A stretch of 11,108 nt of DNA from Gemmatimonadales bacterium (GTDB lineage: Bacteria > Gemmatimonadota > Gemmatimonadetes > Gemmatimonadales > GWC2-71-9): contig JACCRH010000149.1 in the NCBI GenBank assembly GCA_013813675.1, forward strand, positions 1-11,108, written 5' to 3'. The notes under the pieces were generated by a model. That model had not been told where the DNA came from and made no database searches. It saw only the letters and a list, made by a program, of their open reading frames with translations. The translations under genes were made by a program, and so were the position numbers. Within the stretch, counting starts at the first letter, position 1. Each line of letters begins with the position of its first letter. Positions 5,998-11,108 of the stretch are shown in pieces.

Positions 5998-6270
5998 CTA
6001 GAAGAGCGAGCGGGCGATCAAGTACGCGAGGACCACTGCGATCAGGCTGAGCAGCGACACGTGCAACCCGATCGGGCCCAGGGTGAAGCTTATCACCAGG
6101 AGATCCGCGGAGATAGGGCCGAACTGGGCGTCCCAGGTCGTGGTGAAGAAGGTGCGCGCGGCGCTGTCGGGAAGGGTCTGTCTCAGGAGGGAGGTAAGCG
6201 CCCCTCCGGCAACGAATCCGGCGACCAGGACGCCGAGGTAGAAGCCCGGCCGGTGCGGTCCGCTGGCCAT
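5998..6270 (-). CDS. Small two-helix membrane protein, DUF4321-like
   Basis: This 90-residue protein has unknown function. It has a hydrophobic helix at about 9-28 (YLGVLVAGFVAGGALTSLL) and a second at about 69-88 (HVSLLSLIAVVLAYLIARSL). They are joined by a periplasmic or cytoplasmic loop containing LPDSAARTFFTTTWDAQFG and then LLVISFTLGPIGLHV. A short helix, a loop, a VISFTLGF-type stretch and a final helix make the layout I remember for the DUF4321 family; I could not run a profile search. Its ATG overlaps the stop of the polyprenyl synthase gene by one base (TGATG), and tatA follows after 9 nt, so it is surely co-transcribed with both. A role beside lipid/quinone synthesis or Tat export is a guess from context. 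Confidence 0.8.
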   Translation of the reverse strand: MASGPHRPGFYLGVLVAGFVAGGALTSLLRQTLPDSAARTFFTTTWDAQFGPISADLLVISFTLGPIGLHVSLLSLIAVVLAYLIARSLF

Positions 6271-7259
6271 CAGCGCCGACGGTCCACGACGTAGGTGATG
6301 CTGGCCTGGAGCGCGTCCCGGGCGGGGGAGGGAGCCAGACGGTCCAGCTCGCCGTCGGCCTGCTGAGCGAGCTGGAGCGCGCGCTCCCGCGCGTAGTCCA
6401 GGCCACCGGCATCCGCCACCGATTCCACTACGGCCTGGATCTGCTCATCGGTGGGCTCCGGGGCCAGCAGCAGATCGGCCACCCGGCGCCGGTCCGCCTC
6501 TCCCATCCTGGGCAGCGCGGCGATCAGAGGGAGCGTCACCTTGTGCTCCCGGAGGTCGGAGCCGGTCGGCTTCCCGGTAACGCTGGCGTCGCCCACGTAG
6601 TCGAGCAGGTCGTCCACGATCTGGAACGCCATCCCGAGCGCCGTCCCGAAGCGCCTGAGCGCCAGCCGCTCTTCCGGGGCCGCACGGAGCGCGCCGACCT
6701 CGCAGGCACCCGACACCAGCGACGCCGTCTTCGACTGGATCAGGAGATCATAGTCCTGCTCCGAGTACTGCAGCGGGTCGTGCGCCAGCAGTTGGCGCAT
6801 CTCGCCGACCGTCATCTCGTTGGTGACCCGGCTGAGCACGCGAAGCGGCTCGAGGTCGCCCAGGCCGACCAGCTCGATCACGGCGCGGGAGTAGAGATAG
6901 TCTCCCATGATCACCGAGATCTGGTGGCTGAAGAGCGAGTTGATGGTGGGCATCCCCCGGCGGAGTACCGAATGGTCCACCGAATCGTCGTGCACCAGCG
7001 TGGCCAGGTGGATGAGCTCCACCACGGCGGCGAGCGTCGTGGCTCTCGGGTCCGGCTCCCCCGTCGCCTCGTCGGCCAGCAGCAGGAGGGTGGGGCGAAA
7101 CAGCTTGCCCTGCATGCGGAAGAGGTGCGAGTTCACCTCGGTGATCAGCCCGAAGTCCGCCTCGACCACGCGGCGGAGCTCCTGTTGCACCCGCTCGAGC
7201 CGGGCGCCCAGCGGGCCCTGAAGGTCGGCCAGCGAAACCGGGGCGGTCTGCGGACTCAC
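6270..7259 (-). CDS. Long-chain polyprenyl diphosphate synthase
   Basis: The enzyme extends an allylic diphosphate with isopentenyl diphosphate units to a long all-trans chain, most likely the side chain of the respiratory quinone. The 329-residue protein has the trans-prenyltransferase signatures: GKLFRPTLLLLADEA (51-65), the first Asp-rich motif HDDSVDHSVLRRG (D91, D92, D95), GEMRQLLAH (152-160), the second Asp-rich motif FQIVDDLLDYVGD (D216, D217, D220), and GKPTGSDLREHKVTLPL. The residue five places before the first motif is Ala (A86), with no bulky aromatic just upstream, which in this family goes with long products (C30 and above). Exact chain length cannot be read from sequence. The start is a GTG overlapping the upstream TPR stop by four bases (GTGA), and the next gene overlaps its stop by one base. 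IspB, HepT or SdsA would be the usual names. Confidence 0.95.
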   Translation of the reverse strand: MSPQTAPVSLADLQGPLGARLERVQQELRRVVEADFGLITEVNSHLFRMQGKLFRPTLLLLADEATGEPDPRATTLAAVVELIHLATLVHDDSVDHSVLRRGMPTINSLFSHQISVIMGDYLYSRAVIELVGLGDLEPLRVLSRVTNEMTVGEMRQLLAHDPLQYSEQDYDLLIQSKTASLVSGACEVGALRAAPEERLALRRFGTALGMAFQIVDDLLDYVGDASVTGKPTGSDLREHKVTLPLIAALPRMGEADRRRVADLLLAPEPTDEQIQAVVESVADAGGLDYARERALQLAQQADGELDRLAPSPARDALQASITYVVDRRR

Positions 7260-9436
7260 TTGCGGCGGTCCGCGGCGAGGCGGTGCAGGCGGTCGCTCAG
7301 GTCCATGAAACGGATGTCCACGGCCAGCGCGCGCTCGTAGCTGGTGATCGCGTCCAGCTCCTTCCCCTGCGCCTCCGCCGCGCGCCCCAGCCAGTACAGC
7401 AGGCCGATCTTGGCCTCGTCACCGCCGTGGACGGTCTCCACCGCCCGGCGCAGCACCGTCTCCGAGACTCCGAACTGTCCCTTGTCGTAGAAGCAGACGC
7501 CGAGCGCCTCCGAAGTCCGCAGCCGGCCCTCGGGCGCGCGGAGCGCTTTCTGGAACTCGGCGATCGCCTCGTCGAGCAGCCCCATCTCCTTGAACGCGAT
7601 GCCGAGTTCGTAGTGTGCCTGGTAGTCCTCGGAGTCGAGGTTCTGCTCGATTCCCCGCTTGAACTGTTCCAGGATCTCCTGAAATTCCCGCTGCTCGTCC
7701 TCGCCCTTCGGATCCGCCCGGTCCACCCGCATCCGGGTGTCGCGCGGCAATCCCTCGTCGAGGATCATGGACCCGAGGTCGACGAAGGCGTCGGACGACT
7801 TCGGCATTGGAGGCGCGTGAGGAGGTGGGCTGGGACGAGCGGCGGCGGCCTGCGGGCTGGGCTCGGTGGTCGGCAGGCTGGGCTCGGGGGGCGCCGGCGG
7901 GTGGCCGCGCAATGCCGCGAGCGCGGAGAGCGCATGGGCGTTGTCGGGATCGTGCTCGTGCACCCGGCCGAAGACCGCCATCGCCTTGTCGCTGGCCCCG
8001 GCGCGGGCGAGCGCATCGCCGAGGGCGAGATACGCGGCGAGCAAAGGATCCCTCTCCCCGGAGCGGAAGGCGAGCTCCACCCGCTTCTGGTGGTGCCGGA
8101 TACTGTCCGGAGCCAGCAGTACCAGGCGGTCGGAGACCGCCGCGGCGCGAGGCCAATCGCCCACCCGCTCGTAACCCCCCAGCGCGAGCTCCAGCTCTTC
8201 CAACCCACGGGCCTGGTCCCCGGCCGGGAGCAGGTGGTCGGCCAACTGGAGATGAAGCTCCGGATTGTCGGGATCCTCGAGGATCCTGCTCTCCAAGTCG
8301 GCCATGCCATCCTCGCCGGCCTCGACCGGGAGCAAGGGGAGGTCGGCGAGGGCAGTCGCAGGCTCTACCCCTTCGGCGGCATGCTGATCGAGCTCGGGCT
8401 CGATGAGCTCGAGCTCCGGCCCGCTCTCCGGCTCTCCCATGGCGTAGTCGACGACCGAATCGTCGGTCGAGACCATCAGGTCTTCGTCGACCAGGTCCCC
8501 CGGCGATTCGTCCATCCCTTCCAGCGGCTCGCCGATGAACTCCAGCTCGGCGCGCTCCATCCGCTCCAGCCCGAGGTCGGTGTCCATTCCCGTGGCGACC
8601 AGGTCCACCTCCGTGGCCTGCTCCAGACCAACGACCAGGTCCACCGGCTCATCGGTCATGCCGGCGTCGCCGGCGGGGCCACCGAGCTCGGAATGCTGAA
8701 GTCCCTCGGGGGGAGATACCTCCAGGAGCTCACTGGAGCCGGGTGGCGGCTCAAGCGGCAGATCCACGCCGGTGTCGAGAAAGACCAGGCCGGCCGGTGG
8801 CGGGCGCGGGGGACGCTGCGCTGACTCCTCTTCCTGATGCGACGGAGTGCGCTCCTGGGGCGGTCGCTGGCCCAGCCGTTCCCCTCTGCCCTCGATCTCC
8901 CCCGCGAGCTTTTCGAGCTGCTCCCGGGCCTCATCCTCGCGGGACGTCGCCCGGAGCAGCTCGACCAGCATCGAGCGGATCTCCTGGCTGCCGGAGAACT
9001 GGTCCGCGAATTCGTTGACCGACCCGAACGCCTGGTCCAACTGTCCAAGGGCGTTCATCCGCTCCAGGAATTCGATCAGGTTTCGCTTGGCCTCGATGAC
9101 GACGTTCTTGCGGGCGTGCAGCTGGGCCAGCTTGAGGTAGGTCTGGGTACGGCCCGGGTTCACCCGGAGAATCTTGCCGCAGAGGGCTATCGCATTGTTG
9201 AAGAAGCCCTGGTCGGCATACAGATCGACGGCGCGCTCGTAGGACCGCACCGCCGCGGCGGTGTCGCTGGTCTTGAGATAGAGGTCACCGACCCGGTTGT
9301 AGAGGGAGAGGTCAGGGGAGGTTTCCTGTCCCGACTCGATCTGCTGAATGGCCTTGAGATAGACCTCGATGGCCCGCCGCCAGTCCTCCTTCTGTTCGAA
9401 CTTTCGCGCCGTGTCTTTGAGCTTTTCGAGGTTCAT
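7256..9436 (-). CDS. Large TPR protein with acidic linker, first gene of the prenyl synthase-tatA operon
   Basis: No specific function is recognised. The 726-residue protein has three TPR-type blocks: residues 1-175 (start MNLEKLKDTARKFEQKEDW, then YNRVGDLYLKTSDTAAAVRSYERA), 379-510 (LESRILEDPDNPELHLQLAD, AMAVFGRVHEHDPDNAHALS) and 580-720 (YQAHYELGIAFKEMGLLDEA, EAQGKELDAITSYERALAV). They are joined by a strongly acidic disordered linker (183-378, with repeated VDLV/ELEFI/ELELI-like pieces) and a Pro/Ala-rich one (512-556). The short stretch FVDLGSMILDE (561-571) looks conserved-like inside the second linker. There is no signal peptide or membrane helix. The blocks suggest a multi-partner scaffold; FimV-like proteins have a comparable acidic linker plus TPR layout, but LysM and membrane parts are absent here. 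Its stop overlaps the GTG of the prenyl synthase. The ribosome site is weak. Confidence 0.88.
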   Translation of the reverse strand: MNLEKLKDTARKFEQKEDWRRAIEVYLKAIQQIESGQETSPDLSLYNRVGDLYLKTSDTAAAVRSYERAVDLYADQGFFNNAIALCGKILRVNPGRTQTYLKLAQLHARKNVVIEAKRNLIEFLERMNALGQLDQAFGSVNEFADQFSGSQEIRSMLVELLRATSREDEAREQLEKLAGEIEGRGERLGQRPPQERTPSHQEEESAQRPPRPPPAGLVFLDTGVDLPLEPPPGSSELLEVSPPEGLQHSELGGPAGDAGMTDEPVDLVVGLEQATEVDLVATGMDTDLGLERMERAELEFIGEPLEGMDESPGDLVDEDLMVSTDDSVVDYAMGEPESGPELELIEPELDQHAAEGVEPATALADLPLLPVEAGEDGMADLESRILEDPDNPELHLQLADHLLPAGDQARGLEELELALGGYERVGDWPRAAAVSDRLVLLAPDSIRHHQKRVELAFRSGERDPLLAAYLALGDALARAGASDKAMAVFGRVHEHDPDNAHALSALAALRGHPPAPPEPSLPTTEPSPQAAAARPSPPPHAPPMPKSSDAFVDLGSMILDEGLPRDTRMRVDRADPKGEDEQREFQEILEQFKRGIEQNLDSEDYQAHYELGIAFKEMGLLDEAIAEFQKALRAPEGRLRTSEALGVCFYDKGQFGVSETVLRRAVETVHGGDEAKIGLLYWLGRAAEAQGKELDAITSYERALAVDIRFMDLSDRLHRLAADRRK

Positions 9437-9488
9437 GCGACTCGGGCGGCGAAGGGGGCACTCAGGGCATAAGGGGTTTTGCGATCAA

Positions 9489-9518
9489 AAGATACCGGGA
9501 CGGGTGGGAAGGGGGCAA
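9489..9518 (-). promoter_or_regulatory. Candidate promoter for the TPR-prenyl synthase-tatA operon
   Basis: On the minus strand TTGCCC (9518-9513), 18 bases, then TATCTT (9494-9489), each matching four of six consensus bases. It lies in the 95-nt gap between hutH and the TPR gene and would give a leader of about 45 nt. A small palindrome TTTTG-N4-CAAAA (9478-9491) begins right at the -10 end. Read-through from hutH is an alternative, since no terminator with a T-run is visible in the gap. Confidence 0.35.
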
Positions 9519-9531
9519 GAATGAGGCGAGC

Positions 9532-11064
9532 TCACCACTCGGCCCCGGGATCCAGCTCCCCCGCTGCCACCGCCCGCGCCAGGCGCTCGAGATCCGGCGC
9601 CGGCGGCCGGTCCGCGTCGAGCGGCGCGACCCGCGGGACCAGGCCTCGGAGCCGCCGGTAGAGCGCCTCGACCCCCCGCCCCGGCCTCAGCGGTGCAAGG
9701 AACTCGAGTCCCTGCGAGGCGCACAGCAGCTCCGCGGCGATCACCCGCTGAGCATTGGCCAGAATGCGCTGCGCCTTGTAGGCCGCGGCCATGCCCATGG
9801 GGACGAAGTCCTCCTGGTTGGCGTCGGTCGGGATCGAGCCGATGCTCGCCGGCATGGCCAGCGTCCGCGATTCCGCCACCAGTGAGGCGGCCGAGATCTG
9901 GACCATCATGTAACCGGAGGAGAGGCCGGGGTCCGCGGTCAAAAATGCCGGCAGCCCCTGGGACAGATCGGGATTCACCAGTCGCTCGACCCGCCGCTCG
10001 GCGATCGCCTGGAGCGTCGTGAGCGCGGTCGCCAGAAAATCGAGTGCCTGGGCGACCGGCTGGCCGTGGAAGTTTCCGCCCGAGATGACGTCGCCGCCGG
10101 GAAACACGAGCGGGTTGTCGGTGGACGCGTTGAGCTCGACCGTCACCGTCTCCCGGGCGAAGCGAATGGCGTCCGCGACGGCCCCGAACACCTGCGGCGC
10201 GCAGCGCAGCGAATAGGCGTCCTGCACCCGGGGGTCGCCCTCGCGGTGCGATTCCCGGATCTCGCTGTCGGCGAGAAGCTGTCGCATCATCGCCGCCGCC
10301 TCGAGCTGACCCGGATGCGGCCGCGCCTGGTGGATCCGGGAGTCGAGCGGCGCGGGGGTGCCTCGGAGCGCCTCCAGCGCCATCGCCGCCGCGCCCACCG
10401 ACGTCCGCCAGAGCACTTCGGCGTCATGCACCAGCAACGCCAGGAGGGCGGTCTGGGCCTGGGTGCCGTTGATGAACGCCAGACCTTCCTTGAGGGCGAA
10501 GTGGAACGGCTGCAGCCCGGCGTCCCCCAGCGCCCGGGCGGCTGGCGCGGGTCCGGTGTCGCCGAGCACCTCGCCCTCCCCCATCAGTGCCAGCGCGATG
10601 TGGCTCAAGGGAGCCAGGTCGCCGCTGGCGCCGACGCTGCCCTGCTCCGGCACCAGCGGGACGATCCCCCGGTTGAGCATGGCGGTCAACGCCTCGACCA
10701 GCTCGGGCCGCACCCCACTGGTGGGGCGAAGCAAGACGTTGGCACGAAGCAGCATGATCGCGCGCACCACTCCCGCCGGTAAGGGCGTCCCTACCCCAGC
10801 GGCGTGGCTGCGGATCAGATTGACCTGGAGGCGGTCGAGCTTGTCGGGGGCGATCCGGACATTGGCGAGCTTGCCGAACCCGGTATTGATCCCGTAGATG
10901 GTTTGCCCGGAAGCAATGGCCTGCTCGACCAGCCGCCGGCTGGCGATCAGGTCGTCGCGCGCGGCGGGGTCGAGGCCGGTGCGGGTCGCCGGCTCCCGGG
11001 CGATGCGCACGACCTCGCCGATGGTGAGCGAGCGGCCGTCCAGCGTGATCTGTGAGGCAGGCAT
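9532..11064 (-). CDS. hutH: Histidine ammonia-lyase
   Basis: The enzyme deaminates L-histidine to trans-urocanate and ammonia, the first step of histidine use. The 510-residue protein is full length for the MIO-type lyase family. The self-processing triad A146-S147-G148 lies in GSVGASGDLAPLSH, the catalytic tyrosine Y57 in YGINTGFG, and further active-site residues in QDAYSLRCAPQVFG (Y284, R287) and NASTDNPLVF. The selector pair is S86-H87 (RSHAAGVG), the form found in histidine lyases instead of FL (phenylalanine) or HL (tyrosine). One oddity: the usual ANQEDHVSMG loop reads ANQEDFVPMG (415-424), so specificity is not fully certain. No Shine-Dalgarno precedes the ATG at 11064. A TTGCCC-17-CAACTT promoter-like pair (11099-11071) would start transcription right at the ATG. 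No hutU, hutI or hutG gene lies in the window. Confidence 0.93.
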   Translation of the reverse strand: MPASQITLDGRSLTIGEVVRIAREPATRTGLDPAARDDLIASRRLVEQAIASGQTIYGINTGFGKLANVRIAPDKLDRLQVNLIRSHAAGVGTPLPAGVVRAIMLLRANVLLRPTSGVRPELVEALTAMLNRGIVPLVPEQGSVGASGDLAPLSHIALALMGEGEVLGDTGPAPAARALGDAGLQPFHFALKEGLAFINGTQAQTALLALLVHDAEVLWRTSVGAAAMALEALRGTPAPLDSRIHQARPHPGQLEAAAMMRQLLADSEIRESHREGDPRVQDAYSLRCAPQVFGAVADAIRFARETVTVELNASTDNPLVFPGGDVISGGNFHGQPVAQALDFLATALTTLQAIAERRVERLVNPDLSQGLPAFLTADPGLSSGYMMVQISAASLVAESRTLAMPASIGSIPTDANQEDFVPMGMAAAYKAQRILANAQRVIAAELLCASQGLEFLAPLRPGRGVEALYRRLRGLVPRVAPLDADRPPAPDLERLARAVAAGELDPGAEW

Positions 11065-11070
11065 CGCCCG

Positions 11071-11099
11071 AAGTTGGCGAGGGGTGGGGTGGGGGGCAA
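11071..11099 (-). promoter_or_regulatory. Weak candidate promoter, possibly leaderless, for hutH
   Basis: TTGCCC (11099-11094), 17 bases of C-rich sequence, then CAACTT (11076-11071). The -10 is poor. If used, transcription would start about seven bases on, at the A of the hutH ATG, making a leaderless mRNA. This fits the lack of any ribosome site before hutH. Confidence 0.2.
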
Positions 11100-11108
11100 G
11101 CGCACGTG

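Noticed and set aside
7283..8824. 513-codon open frame on the plus strand across the large TPR gene
   Set aside because: It is antisense to a clearly coding TPR gene, is rich in Arg/Gly/His/Leu without domain character, and is expected from strong third-position GC bias.
9478..9491. TTTTG-N4-CAAAA palindrome as a terminator for hutH
   Set aside because: The stem is only five mostly A-T pairs, and no T-run follows on the minus strand; CCCC does. It more likely belongs to the promoter area or is chance.
1..11108. Mobile elements, CRISPR arrays, tRNA or rRNA genes, defence or toxin-antitoxin systems
   Set aside because: I saw no transposase, integrase, spaced direct repeats, cloverleaf-like or rRNA-like sequence. 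The coding content is core metabolism and envelope function throughout.

Overview
The window is GC-rich and packed with genes. It carries ordinary core metabolism and envelope genes with no mobile DNA, CRISPR array, tRNA or rRNA. The gene mix suggests a diderm, aerobic or facultative bacterium, and the phylum Gemmatimonadota is my best guess: long TPR proteins with Pro/Glu-rich linkers, weak Shine-Dalgarno use, GTG starts, and a long PpiD-like periplasmic chaperone. That placement is an impression, not a computed result.

Layout, left to right. (1) A minus-strand operon runs from about 3701 off the left edge: a TPR/disordered protein, aroQ (type II 3-dehydroquinate dehydratase), an M24B Xaa-Pro aminopeptidase, accB (biotin carboxyl carrier protein) and the first ten codons of accC. 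Genes touch or overlap except for a 183-nt gap before accB. The order matches the familiar aroQ-pepP-efp-accB-accC cluster (yqhS-yqhT-efp-accB-accC in Bacillus), but efp is missing. (2) A 196-nt divergent intergenic region holds a good candidate sigma70 promoter for the minus operon (TTGACA, 17 nt, TACTGT) and a weaker one for the plus-strand gene that coincides with a near-perfect dyad. (3) The only plus-strand gene, 3898-5730, encodes a membrane-anchored PpiD/SurA-type periplasmic folding factor. (4) Converging on it from the right is a second tight minus-strand operon: a 726-residue TPR protein, a long-chain polyprenyl diphosphate synthase, a small DUF4321-like membrane protein and TatA. 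(5) At the right edge is hutH (histidine ammonia-lyase), also minus strand and without other hut genes in view.

How the genes fit together. The left operon joins fatty-acid precursor supply (AccB/AccC) to the shikimate pathway and peptide turnover. The second operon joins isoprenoid side-chain synthesis (quinone or lipid carrier) to Tat export. PpiD acts on proteins emerging from the Sec translocon. Each minus-strand operon starts with a large TPR protein with long disordered segments. These two proteins are the least understood parts of the window.

I see no obvious new defence or mobile system. The items most worth a second look are an internal duplication in the AccB N-terminus, a 15-codon ORF with a strong Shine-Dalgarno that overlaps the accB start (or a homopolymer frame error there), complementary degenerate parvulin modules in PpiD, and the HutH active-site loop variant.
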